Assembly: GCA_905234925.1 (NCBI GenBank)
Contig: CAJOJJ010000004.1
Span: 9,717-44,479 of the forward strand
Reading direction: 5' to 3'
DNA from: an uncultured Endomicrobiia bacterium
GTDB taxonomy: Bacteria > Elusimicrobiota > Endomicrobiia > Endomicrobiales > Endomicrobiaceae
Length of the DNA: 34,763 bases
Below, piece after piece: positions 23,861 to 31,908 of the stretch. A program made the translations under genes and the position numbers. The notes beneath the pieces were generated by a model. The model did not search any database, was not told the origin of the DNA, and saw only the letters and a list, made by a program, of their open reading frames with translations. The stretch's first letter is position 1, and every line of letters begins with the position of its first letter.

Positions 23861-24334
23861 ATGATAAAAACTAATGCAATGAGAATTTTGGACAGGAATA
23901 AAGCAGAATATAAAACTTACGAATACGATAACACACAGGCAATAAGCGGTGCGGAAGTAGCAAAACAGTTAAATCAAAATCCTTCCTGTGTATTTAAAAC
24001 ACTTGTAACAACATCAAAATCAAAAAATCATTATGTATTTTTAGTTCCTGTTGCTGAAGAGCTGGACTTAAAAAAGGCAGCTTCAGCCGTAGGAGAAAAA
24101 TCCGTAGAAATGTTAAAGCAAAAAGATTTGTTCCCTCTTACCGGATATGTGCATGGAGGATGTTCCCCGCTTGGTATGAAAAAACAATTTACTACCGTTA
24201 TTGATATTTCAGCACAAGAGCAGGGAAAAATTATTTTCAGTGCAGGGAAGATAGGATACCAAATACAAACAACACTTTTGGAACTGGCAAAAGCGTTGTC
24301 TTTTAAACTGGCGGAGATAACGGAAAAATCGTGA
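23861..24334 (+). CDS. ybaK: Cys-tRNA(Pro)/Cys-tRNA(Cys) deacylase YbaK/EbsC
   Basis: A 157-residue trans-editing enzyme that hydrolyses mischarged Cys-tRNA(Pro). The family lysine is in SCVFKTLV (about residue 46), with YVFLVPVAEELDLKKAA and the C-terminal GYVHGGCSPLGMKKQFTTVID block. Length is normal for YbaK. It is one of only two plus-strand genes, with its own promoter, divergent from mlaF. The end of the gene runs into a decayed triloop hairpin (GAAAAATCGTGAAACAATTTTT-like) and AGCTGAG repeats. Confidence 0.94.
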   Translation: MIKTNAMRILDRNKAEYKTYEYDNTQAISGAEVAKQLNQNPSCVFKTLVTTSKSKNHYVFLVPVAEELDLKKAASAVGEKSVEMLKQKDLFPLTGYVHGGCSPLGMKKQFTTVIDISAQEQGKIIFSAGKIGYQIQTTLLELAKALSFKLAEITEKS

Positions 24335-24339
24335 AACAA

Positions 24340-24433
24340 TTTTTAGCTGAGAAGCTAAGAACAGCGAAACTACAACGACACCGGATTACCACTCTCGACG
24401 AAGTCTCGCTCGAGATGACAAGTCATTTTTTGA
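24340..24433. repeat. AGCTGAG units and GGATTACC...GAGATGAC palindrome
   Basis: Holds AGCTGAGAAGCTAAG (24343-24357) and a CGGATTACCACTCTCGACG...CTCGCTCGAGATGACA palindrome (24384-24421). This is the same class as the repeats at 27290-27360 and in the third pilin leader. Confidence 0.6.
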
Positions 24434-24541
24434 GCGACCAAAAAGATTTTAAGCGAAATGAAGAAACGCAAGAATGAAGTGTATGTCTTATAATACTAGA
24501 GTTCTTGCGTTTCAATATTGCAGCCAAAATATTTCGGTCGC
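24434..24541. repeat. Covarying palindrome element, copy D
   Basis: Outer arms GCGACC/GGTCGC (24434-24439/24536-24541). Inner stem GAAACGCAAGAA/TTCTTGCGTTTC (24463-24474/24502-24513, perfect 12 bp). The flanking CGAAATGAAGAAAC and TTTCAATATTG blocks are the same as copy A, while the stem sequence differs. Confidence 0.7.
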
Positions 24542-24556
24542 AATAAAATTTAGTTG

Positions 24557-25666
24557 TTATTTTATAACAACTAAATTATCGCGATGTATAACTTCTTCGC
24601 ATAACATATTCGGGAAATCTTTCTTAATTTCCTGAGACGATTTCCCCATAATCTTTTTCAAGTCCTGCCAGTCATAATTCGACAATCCTCTGGCAACTTC
24701 AATATTCTGTTTTTCTATGGGATCAAGCACCATAATGCTGATGGTATCTCCGCGGTTAAAGCTGCCGCCTGATGAAATAATACCTGAAGCCAAAAGGCTT
24801 TTGTTCTTATTTCTTACGGCAACGGTTGCATTGGCATCTATAACAACAAAGCCTTTAGGCTTCTTACCGAATGCTATCCAAGATTTTCTTGACTGAAGTT
24901 TTTTATTCGGAAGAATACACGTGCCGATTTCTCTTCCGTCAACAGCATCATAAATCAAATCCAGCTTGGAACCGTTTGTGATAAACGTGGTTACACCGGA
25001 ACTTGCCGCAATTTTAGCGGCGATAAGTTTGGTTTTCATTCCGCCCGTACCTTTTCCGCTGGAAGAGTTAGGCGAAGCTATTTCCAAAAGTTCGTCGGTA
25101 ATTTTTGTTATTTGCCTAATGATATTTGATTTCCCGGGAACACCGTCATATAATCCGTCAACATCGGTAAGGATAAACAGCATATCCGCCTGTACGGATG
25201 CGGCAACTACTGCACTTAACGTATCATTGTCGCCGAAATTTATCTCATCGACGGAAATAGTATCATTTTCATTAATTATGGGAATAACGTTTTTCATAAG
25301 AAGAAGTTCATTAAGAGAACTCCTTATATTTATGTACCTTTGCCTGTCGTCAAAATCATATCTTGTTAAAAGCATTTGCGATACCATTAAATTTAACGGT
25401 TTAAAAGCCTGCCTGTATGCCTGCATTATAAGAGGCTGACCGATAGATGCAAATGCCTGTTTCTGTCTTAAAAGTTTCGGTTTTTTTGTTAAGCCCATAT
25501 AGCTTAAGCCGGCGCGAATAGCACCTGAACTGACGATAATAATATCGACGTTCTTTTCTTTTTTAAGTAATGCAATTTCTTTGGCAAAAGAATCTATATA
25601 CGGTGTATTAAGTATTCCGTTTTTGTCGGTTAATGTACTGGTACCAATTTTAATTACTATTCTCAT
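24557..25666 (-). CDS. proB: Glutamate 5-kinase with PUA domain
   Basis: A 369-residue protein making gamma-glutamyl phosphate, first step of proline synthesis. Amino acid kinase domain: VIKIGTSTLTD, IIVSSGAIRAGLSYMG, NENDTISVDEINFGDND, LFILTDVDGLYDG, GTGGMKTKLIAAKIA. The C-terminal PUA domain starts near residue 280 (GFVVIDANATVAV). Full length, and the usual site of proline feedback control. Start ATG is 4 nt after the transglycosylase stop, so it is the last gene of that operon. proA is not in the window. Confidence 0.96.
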   Translation of the reverse strand: MRIVIKIGTSTLTDKNGILNTPYIDSFAKEIALLKKEKNVDIIIVSSGAIRAGLSYMGLTKKPKLLRQKQAFASIGQPLIMQAYRQAFKPLNLMVSQMLLTRYDFDDRQRYINIRSSLNELLLMKNVIPIINENDTISVDEINFGDNDTLSAVVAASVQADMLFILTDVDGLYDGVPGKSNIIRQITKITDELLEIASPNSSSGKGTGGMKTKLIAAKIAASSGVTTFITNGSKLDLIYDAVDGREIGTCILPNKKLQSRKSWIAFGKKPKGFVVIDANATVAVRNKNKSLLASGIISSGGSFNRGDTISIMVLDPIEKQNIEVARGLSNYDWQDLKKIMGKSSQEIKKDFPNMLCEEVIHRDNLVVIK

Positions 25667-25670
25667 TTTT

Positions 25671-27185
25671 TTACTTTTTATTATAATATTTTCTTCCGGG
25701 GCGTATAACTAAAATTTGATTCGGCTGAAGATATTTTTGCTTTTTCAGTTTAGGGTTATCTTCTTTTATTGCATTGACCGTTGTCTTAAAATCTCTCGCA
25801 ATTTTTTCCAGATATTCGCCTTTTTTAACTTTATATTTTATAAAGCCCGGACTGGGATTTAAATCCTTCTCTTTAACTATATTTTCATAAAAAATTTCTT
25901 TTGTTCCCTCGGGAATATGCAGTTCAAAATTTTTATATCCGTGCGGCGTACACCAAGCAAGAAGTGCAGGATTAAGTTCTTTTATTTTTTCAACCGTCGT
26001 ACCTGCACATTTTGCAACAATTTTTAAATCAATAACTTTATCTATAATAACCGTATCATAAACAAACGGCTCTTCAAACCGTAAATTTTTAAATCCGTAC
26101 TTTTCCGGATCTTTTGCAATTTTAACAGCCACTATAAACTGCGGAACATAATTCTGCGTTTCTTTAGGCGTGGCATTTCTGTTTTTCATATCAATCATTG
26201 ACGAAGAATTGGAAAACTTCAAATCGCTTATCAAACCGTACTCGCCTCTGTTGTATGCCGAAAGAGCAAAATGCCAGTCATCCAGCAAAAAGAAAAGTTC
26301 CTGCAGATATTTTGCCGCAGCTCTTGTAGCTTTTTCCGGGTCGCGTCTTTCGTCTATCCAATAATTTATTTTAAGCCCGAGAGCCTGCCCTCTGTGTGCC
26401 ATTATCTGCCACATACCGACGGCTTTTGCACGGGAAACACAGTTATTATTAAAATAGCTTTCGATAACAGGAAGATATAAAAGTTCTTCGGGCAAATCAT
26501 ATTCTTTTAAAATTGAAAGAATCATATCTCTGTATTTACCGCTTCTTTCAAGAGCAATTCTCATATTATTTTTCGCAGTTCCTTTCTCATTCGTATAAAT
26601 ATTCATCCATTTATCAATAACAATATCATCGTAATCCAACGGTATTTCCGACATCTTGCTTCTGTACAAATTATTTTTATTCACATAGATATCGTTCATA
26701 TTTTTTATTTTACGCAACATATTTTCACAATCGGTAAGCAAAAACTCTATTTCTTCGGGCATTAAATCCAAAGAATTTATTTTATCCAAAAAGTTATGAA
26801 ATTTTTCTTCTACATTTTCGTAATCACCCTCAATACATCCGCTTACCGCACCGTTAAGCTCGTCACTTGCCTGCATAATAAGTTTTTTGGTTTTGCCTTT
26901 TGAATTTTTCTTTGAAATATAATTAGTTATAAAAGATGGTTTTTCTTTCTTTTCTTCTTTAACTTCTTTTGCAAGTTCTTTTTTCGTTCCGTTTTTTTCT
27001 TCAATCTGTTCTTCGGAAACATCCTCTTCTTCCGCATCAAACATTTCTTCAGCTTGTTCTGCTTGTTCCGTCTGCACGGTTTCAATATTTTGTTCGTCGT
27101 CTTCCGCATAAACGGAAAAACCTGCAAGAAATAACATTCCCGCAGTAACAGAAAGTATTAAGAATAATTTAAAATTTTTTAACAT
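25671..27185 (-). CDS. mltD: MltD-like membrane-bound lytic transglycosylase with LysM domain
   Basis: Cleaves the glycan backbone of peptidoglycan. Signal peptide LFLILSVTAGMLFLAGFSVYA after the start at 27185 (504 aa); a low-complexity E/Q/K region follows (residues about 26-75). The GH23 domain has the catalytic Glu in LPVIESYFNN, then GMWQIM and ALSAYNRGEYG. The C-terminal LysM is KVKKGEYLEKIARDF to ILVIRPG. A TTG one codon earlier has better spacing from GGAG, so the exact start is uncertain. That GGAG sits in the loop of a perfect hairpin (about 27186-27207). One LysM rather than the usual two in E. coli MltD. Confidence 0.92.
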   Translation of the reverse strand: MLKNFKLFLILSVTAGMLFLAGFSVYAEDDEQNIETVQTEQAEQAEEMFDAEEEDVSEEQIEEKNGTKKELAKEVKEEKKEKPSFITNYISKKNSKGKTKKLIMQASDELNGAVSGCIEGDYENVEEKFHNFLDKINSLDLMPEEIEFLLTDCENMLRKIKNMNDIYVNKNNLYRSKMSEIPLDYDDIVIDKWMNIYTNEKGTAKNNMRIALERSGKYRDMILSILKEYDLPEELLYLPVIESYFNNNCVSRAKAVGMWQIMAHRGQALGLKINYWIDERRDPEKATRAAAKYLQELFFLLDDWHFALSAYNRGEYGLISDLKFSNSSSMIDMKNRNATPKETQNYVPQFIVAVKIAKDPEKYGFKNLRFEEPFVYDTVIIDKVIDLKIVAKCAGTTVEKIKELNPALLAWCTPHGYKNFELHIPEGTKEIFYENIVKEKDLNPSPGFIKYKVKKGEYLEKIARDFKTTVNAIKEDNPKLKKQKYLQPNQILVIRPGRKYYNKK

Positions 27186-27413
27186 CAAAAAAATTACTCC
27201 GTAATTTTTAGTTAATAAGCTGAGATAGCTGAGCAGCTGATAAGTTTTCGGCACTTTTTTAATTATGGATTCCCGACAAACAGATTAACGACAGATCTCT
27301 CACTCTCGCTACGCTCGGTTCGAGATGACATAAATGTCACCTTTGGGAATGACACCGCTACGCAGTTTTCGTCGTTTATTGTACATTATACATTTTATAT
27401 TATACATTGTACA
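27186..27413. repeat. Mosaic repeat spacer between rpe and mltD
   Basis: Hairpin AAAAATTAC-TCC-GTAATTTTT (about 27188-27208), AGCTGAGATAGCTGAGCAGCTG units (27218-27240), and palindromes around 27264-27360 (CTCTCGCTACGCTCGGTTCGAG and TGACAT/ATGTCA). Several TGTACATTATACATTG units (27378-27415) follow. No gene seen. Confidence 0.65.
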
Positions 27414-28070
27414 TTAAATTTTGCTACGCAAAATTTTAATCGTTTCTTTCGGATTTTCAGCAGAGAAAATAAAACTTCCGCTGACCAAAACATCAACACC
27501 GGCATCTATACATATTTTCGCCGTATCAAAGTTTATTCCGCCGTCAACTTCCACTAAACAACTATATTTATTTTCGTCTATAAGTTTTCTGAGCTCGGAA
27601 ATTTTCCCGACCATATCGTGCATAAAACTCTGTCCGCCGAAACCCGGCTCTACAGTCATAACAAGCACCACATCAACAAGAGGCAAAAGTTCGACAATAT
27701 CTTTAACGGGGGTTTTGGGTTTTATTGATATACCTGCTTTTATTCCCGCTTTTTTAATATTTTTAATTAATTCTTTTTTATCACAGTCAACTTCGGCATG
27801 AAATACTATCAAATCGGCACCGGCTTTATAAAAACTTTCCCAATATTTTTCCGGATTTGTTATCATAAGATGTACATCAAAAAACATTTTGGAACATTTT
27901 TTTATGGATTTTACTACTACAGGACCTATAGTTATATTCGGCACAAAATGTCCGTCCATCACGTCTATATGCAGCCAGTCTGCACCGGCATTTTCCACAA
28001 CGGAAATATCCCTGCTTAAGTTTGCAAAGTCTGCAGATAAAATTGACGGAGCTATTAAAATATTTTTCAT
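27414..28070 (-). CDS. rpe: Ribulose-phosphate 3-epimerase
   Basis: A 218-residue TIM barrel of the pentose phosphate pathway that interconverts ribulose 5-phosphate and xylulose 5-phosphate. Signatures APSILSADFANL, HIDVMDGHFVPNITIGP, FDVHLMI, VLVMTVEPGFGGQ and VDGGINFDTA contain the metal-binding His/Asp residues. Start taken at ATG 28070; TTG at 28076 is the alternative with better spacing from AAGGA. The last seven codons (KILRSKI, stop) are encoded by a perfect hairpin AAATTTTGC-TAC-GCAAAATTT (27416-27436 region). It follows the PASTA gene by two bases. Confidence 0.96.
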   Translation of the reverse strand: MKNILIAPSILSADFANLSRDISVVENAGADWLHIDVMDGHFVPNITIGPVVVKSIKKCSKMFFDVHLMITNPEKYWESFYKAGADLIVFHAEVDCDKKELIKNIKKAGIKAGISIKPKTPVKDIVELLPLVDVVLVMTVEPGFGGQSFMHDMVGKISELRKLIDENKYSCLVEVDGGINFDTAKICIDAGVDVLVSGSFIFSAENPKETIKILRSKI

Positions 28071-28072
28071 TA

Positions 28073-29029
28073 TCAATTGAGTTCCTTTTCTTCTATTGAA
28101 ATATTATTAATAAATATTTTTATTTTTGCCTTTCCGTTAAATTTCACGGGAATTGAAATTTTTGTTTTGCTTTCTCTTACGCCGTTAAAAATATCTTTTT
28201 CACCGTTTTCATCACTTAATACAAGACGGACTCTTTTGCTTTCTTTTCCGTCCGGAACAATATATTCAAAAGTCCTTTCTTCCATAGCAAGCTTACTTTC
28301 TTCATTTGCAACATAAAAAATAATTTTTGTATCGGATTTTATTATTTCATCGGCTTCAGGCTTCTGTTTAAAAACGTATCCCGGCTCAGCAAGAGAAGTT
28401 TTATCGGATACGACCTCTACGTCGTAATTTTCCTCAACAGCCCATTTTTTTGCCGCTTCGGCAGGTTTACCTATCCATTCAGGCATCAACACCAAACCAT
28501 CTACAGGAGCACCGTTAGACACCAACAGATTCACGGAAGAATCCTTTTCTATGGTGGAATTCGGTGCAGGGTCCTGGCCGAGAACAATTCCCTCTTCATA
28601 TTTTAAAGAAGCTTTTTTTGTAAGCTCTCCGAGTACCAAACCTAACGAACGCAACGATATTGTAGCCGCCCTGACCGTCTGTCCCTGCAAATCGGGAACA
28701 TAAACTATTTCTCCGCCCTGACTGATGGTAATTCTGATAACTTTACCCTCTTTAACATTCATACCTGCAGGAGGTACCTGTCTGATAACAATTCCTTCGG
28801 GAACATCCTGATTAAATTCCGCACCCTCTTTCATTAATGCAAGTTTTGCCTGAGAAAGCATTTCCAAGCATTCAGTTAAACTTTTCCCCTGTAAATCGGG
28901 AACAAGAACTTCCTCTTTCTCCTGCACAAATGCGGACATTATGATGTTAAAAGAATAATAACCCGCAATCGCAAGAATTACAAGAATAATAAAAGCTTTT
29001 ATACAAAATACAAAAAATTTTTTAATCAT
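28073..29029 (-). CDS. Membrane-anchored PASTA-domain protein without kinase domain
   Basis: A 318-residue protein from ATG 29029 (GGGGA upstream). One N-terminal membrane span (FCIKAFIILVILAIAGYYSF), then three extracytoplasmic PASTA domains beginning VLVPDLQGKSLTECLEML (about 38-108), VYVPDLQGQTVRAATISL (about 109-178) and LVLMPEWIGKPAEAAKKW (about 180-245). A strand-rich C-terminal domain follows. PASTA domains bind muropeptides or wall material in Ser/Thr kinases and PBPs; here no kinase is attached. Neighbours coaX and rpe are cytoplasmic; its role is unknown beyond likely wall sensing or scaffolding. Confidence 0.9.
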   Translation of the reverse strand: MIKKFFVFCIKAFIILVILAIAGYYSFNIIMSAFVQEKEEVLVPDLQGKSLTECLEMLSQAKLALMKEGAEFNQDVPEGIVIRQVPPAGMNVKEGKVIRITISQGGEIVYVPDLQGQTVRAATISLRSLGLVLGELTKKASLKYEEGIVLGQDPAPNSTIEKDSSVNLLVSNGAPVDGLVLMPEWIGKPAEAAKKWAVEENYDVEVVSDKTSLAEPGYVFKQKPEADEIIKSDTKIIFYVANEESKLAMEERTFEYIVPDGKESKRVRLVLSDENGEKDIFNGVRESKTKISIPVKFNGKAKIKIFINNISIEEKELN

Positions 29030-29044
29030 TTTCATCCCCAAGAA

Positions 29045-29836
29045 TTATTGTTGTTTAGACGATATAATTTTTATTCCCTCAAGCGTCAGTTCGGGAATAA
29101 CTTCCTCGATATCTTCCATTTCTTTAACCATAAGATACGAAAGCCCGCCGGTTGCGATAACTTTTATTTTATCTTCGTTCATTTCATTTTTTATTCTGTG
29201 AAGAATTTCTTTTACAAGCCCGATATATCCGTAATAAAGACCAGACTGTATTCCCTCAACCGTCGTACGCCCGATAATTTTTACCGGCATACTTAAATTT
29301 ACTTGAGGAAGCTTAGCGGTTTTCTGTGTTAATGCCTCTGCAGAAATTAACGGACCTGCAGTAATTACACCGCCCAAATAACATCCGTTTTTATCTATAC
29401 AGTCAAAAGTTGTTGCCGTTCCGAAATCTATAACTATTGCCGCACTCTTATACCTTTCATAAGCGGCAACGGCATCGGCAATTCTGTCTGCACCGACTTC
29501 TTCCGGATTATTATACTGAAACCTTAATCCGCCGGAATTTTTGCTTGATATGAACAGTGCTTCTTTCTTAAAATATCTTTTAGTCAAATCCGCAAAAACG
29601 TTATCCAGCGACGGCACAACGCTTGCTATTGCAACGGATTGAATCTGTTCTTTTGTTATATCTATTTTGGAATAATAAAAAATATCAAGAATTTTTATTG
29701 CATATTCATCGGCTGTTTTCTTTTTAGATGTTGCAATACGCCAAATCTGAAAAGGTTTATCGTCAATAATATTGTTATTTATTTTGAATAATCCTAAAGT
29801 TATATTAGTGTTACCAATGTCTATAGCTAAAAACAC
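29045..29836 (-). CDS. coaX: Type III pantothenate kinase
   Basis: A 263-residue ASKHA-fold kinase, first step of CoA synthesis. Motifs FLAIDIGNTNITLGLF (phosphate 1), NNPEEVGADRIADAVAAY (pantothenate/dimer region), AIVIDFGTATTFDCI (phosphate 2) and VIATGGLSYLM (adenosine). The start is GTG with AAGGAGA 6 nt upstream and overlaps the fumarase beta end by 10 bp. Type III enzymes need a monovalent cation and resist CoA feedback, from family knowledge. Confidence 0.96.
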   Translation of the reverse strand: MFLAIDIGNTNITLGLFKINNNIIDDKPFQIWRIATSKKKTADEYAIKILDIFYYSKIDITKEQIQSVAIASVVPSLDNVFADLTKRYFKKEALFISSKNSGGLRFQYNNPEEVGADRIADAVAAYERYKSAAIVIDFGTATTFDCIDKNGCYLGGVITAGPLISAEALTQKTAKLPQVNLSMPVKIIGRTTVEGIQSGLYYGYIGLVKEILHRIKNEMNEDKIKVIATGGLSYLMVKEMEDIEEVIPELTLEGIKIISSKQQ

Positions 29837-30339
29837 GTTTTGTCTCCTTGGATACCGACTATCAGCGGAAAATCTTCTATTTTAATCTCATAAATTGCTT
29901 CCGGACCTAAATCTTCAAAAGCAATCAATTTAAAACTTTTTACTCTCTCCGCTATCAAAGCACCTACTCCGCCCGTTGCAAGCAAATATATTGCTTTATT
30001 CTTCTTTATTGATTTAACAACTTCATCGCTTCTCTTGCCTTTACCGATAAGAATTTTTACGCCGTTATCAAGAAGTTTCGGTGTATATACATCCATTCTT
30101 GACGATGTAGTAGGTCCGCAAGAACCAATAATTTTATCCGGGGCATTCGGGCATGGCCCGCAGTAATAAATGCAGGCATTTTTTAAATTTATCGGCAAAG
30201 GGTTACCGCTTTCCAAAAGTTCAACAAGCCTTTTGTGTGCTTGGTCTCTTGCCGTATAAATCGTCCCAGACAGTTCTATTCTGTCGCCCGCCGACAATTT
30301 ATCGATATTCTTTATTAATTCTTCTGTCGTTAGTTTCAT
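29827..30339 (-). CDS. Fumarate hydratase class I, beta subunit / C-terminal domain
   Basis: A 170-residue subunit. Signature YYCGPCPNAPDKIIGSCGPTTSSRMD and IGKGKRSDEVV, LLATGGVGAL, LIAFEDLGPEAIYEI. With the alpha subunit it forms an oxygen-sensitive 4Fe-4S fumarase (or the related tartrate dehydratase) linking fumarate and malate. I use ATG at 30339, which gives the usual start (MKLTTEELIKNIDKL); the in-frame TTG at 30381 has no ribosome site. TTGTAA-17 nt-TATAAT (30349-30377) lies just upstream in the tail of the ATPase gene, which would give an almost leaderless message. The ATPase separates it from its partner gene. Confidence 0.91.
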   Translation of the reverse strand: MKLTTEELIKNIDKLSAGDRIELSGTIYTARDQAHKRLVELLESGNPLPINLKNACIYYCGPCPNAPDKIIGSCGPTTSSRMDVYTPKLLDNGVKILIGKGKRSDEVVKSIKKNKAIYLLATGGVGALIAERVKSFKLIAFEDLGPEAIYEIKIEDFPLIVGIQGDKTCF

Positions 30340-30386
30340 ATTTGTTCTATTATATAATTTGTGTAAAGAATTTACAAACAAAAATT

Positions 30387-31655
30387 CTACAGTTCCAAAC
30401 TGTCAGGATTTAACAAAAAATCTTTTATGTTTATTATTACAATTCCTTCGTCGGTTCTTCTGACAGGCAGCAAAGAATCTTTCACAATCACAATTTTTTT
30501 AAAAGAGTCATGTATTTTTGTTAAAGAGTTTGTTTCCTGTTCCATTTTTTCTTTATTAGGTATAGCATATGCTGTTTGTATATAATATCTTCTGCTTCCT
30601 TGATTACAAACAAAATCTACTTCAAGCTGTTTTTTTTCTTTTTTTTCTTCTTTTTCATTTTTTATATAAACAGTATGCTCTACTATTCCAACATCAACAT
30701 TAAAATCTCTAACTTTCAACTCATTGTAGATAATATTTTCTAATAAATGTTCTTCTTCAATTTGTCTAAAATTTAATCTGGCATTTCTTAATCCGATATC
30801 TGCAAAATAATATTTTGACTGTGCAGATATATATTTTTTCCCTTTAATGTCATATCTTTCAACTTTATCTATTATAAAAGAGTCTATTAAATAATTCACA
30901 TAATTTGATATAGTATTAAAAGACACTTCTTCAAACCCTTCATTTTTAAATCTGTTTGCTATTCTATTTATATTTGTTAAAGAACCTTCAGCTGAAGCCA
31001 ACATATTAATAACATTATCCAACACATCATTTTTCTGCAAATTATTCCTGTTTAAAATATCAGTTATATACGTTTTTTGAAAAAGTTCATTTAAATACTG
31101 AGATTTTAGTTTTTCTGTTTTTTTATCCAAAATCAACGGCATACCACCATAATACAAATAATCATTCCAAGCTTCATCTTTCGTACCTTCGTATGCACTT
31201 AAAAATTCAGAAAAATTTAAAGGCTGTACCCTAACCTCATCACCTCTGCCTCTAAATTCAGTAACGATATCCGATGATAAAAATTTTGAATTGCTTCCCG
31301 TTACATATATATCAACATTTTCCTTTCTTAATAAACCATTTAAAACCGATTCAAAATTATTTACAAACTGAATTTCATCCAACAGGAAATAATACATTTT
31401 TTTATCTTTTATTAAACTTTCAAGATAATCAAATAAAATTAAAGAATCATGATATTTTTTGTTTCTTGGAGAGTCAAAATCTATTTTTACTATATGAGAA
31501 TCATTAACACCTTCTTTTTTTAGATAATCTGAAAATATCGTATTTAACAAATAAGATTTTCCACAACGTCTTATTCCTGTAATTATCTTAACAAGTCCGT
31601 TCTCTTTTCTTTCTATTAATTTATTTAAATAAATAGGTCTTTTTATTTGTTTCAT
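30387..31655 (-). CDS. AAA_14 / DUF4143 family ATPase, inserted between fumarase subunits
   Basis: A 422-residue protein. Walker A VKIITGIRRCGKSYLLN, Walker B YYFLLDEIQFV, sensor IYVTGSNSKFL, then RGRGDEVRVQPLNFSEFL, a winged-helix region (about 200-260, FNTISNYVNYLIDSF) and the C-terminal DUF4143 nuclease-like domain (QLEVDFVCNQGSRRYYIQ). It is only distantly like the other ATPase at 10192-11331. It has its own promoter and a hairpin leader, the leader being duplicated upstream. Function unknown; patchy, mobile distribution is family knowledge. It interrupts the fumarase alpha-beta pair. Confidence 0.9.
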   Translation of the reverse strand: MKQIKRPIYLNKLIERKENGLVKIITGIRRCGKSYLLNTIFSDYLKKEGVNDSHIVKIDFDSPRNKKYHDSLILFDYLESLIKDKKMYYFLLDEIQFVNNFESVLNGLLRKENVDIYVTGSNSKFLSSDIVTEFRGRGDEVRVQPLNFSEFLSAYEGTKDEAWNDYLYYGGMPLILDKKTEKLKSQYLNELFQKTYITDILNRNNLQKNDVLDNVINMLASAEGSLTNINRIANRFKNEGFEEVSFNTISNYVNYLIDSFIIDKVERYDIKGKKYISAQSKYYFADIGLRNARLNFRQIEEEHLLENIIYNELKVRDFNVDVGIVEHTVYIKNEKEEKKEKKQLEVDFVCNQGSRRYYIQTAYAIPNKEKMEQETNSLTKIHDSFKKIVIVKDSLLPVRRTDEGIVIINIKDFLLNPDSLEL

Positions 31656-31733
31656 ATATACTCCACTGAAATTTTTAGAGATATATCTCCTTTTTTTCAG
31701 TGATATTATACAAAGTATTTTCAGTCAGGTCAA
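31652..31733 (-). promoter_or_regulatory. Promoter and hairpin leader of the second DUF4143 ATPase
   Basis: TTGACC (31728-31733), 17-nt spacer, TATAAT (31705-31710) on minus. The leader has CACTGAAA/TTTCAGTG arms (31664-31671/31695-31702) enclosing an inner GAGATATATCTC palindrome. The right arm in RNA touches the GGAG before the ATG, so the hairpin could control translation. Confidence 0.7.
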
Positions 31734-31770
31734 TAAAATTTTAAATTACAATACATAAAAATACAAATTT

Positions 31771-31830
31771 TCATATATAAGCCACTGAAATTTTTAGAGA
31801 TATTTCTCCTTTTTTTTCAGTATAATAAAG
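31771..31830. repeat. Second copy of the ATPase leader without its gene
   Basis: About 60 bp nearly identical to 31652-31712, including CACTGAAA...TTTCAGT, GGAGA and TATATATG. Behind this copy only a 14-codon frame follows on minus. It looks like the relic of a duplicated or earlier insertion. Confidence 0.7.
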
Positions 31831-31908
31831 TTTTATTTAGAGATAAAAAAATGAGATTGCTTTTATGATACAATCACACTTTTTTGTTATACATTTTACG
31901 TTGAAAAA

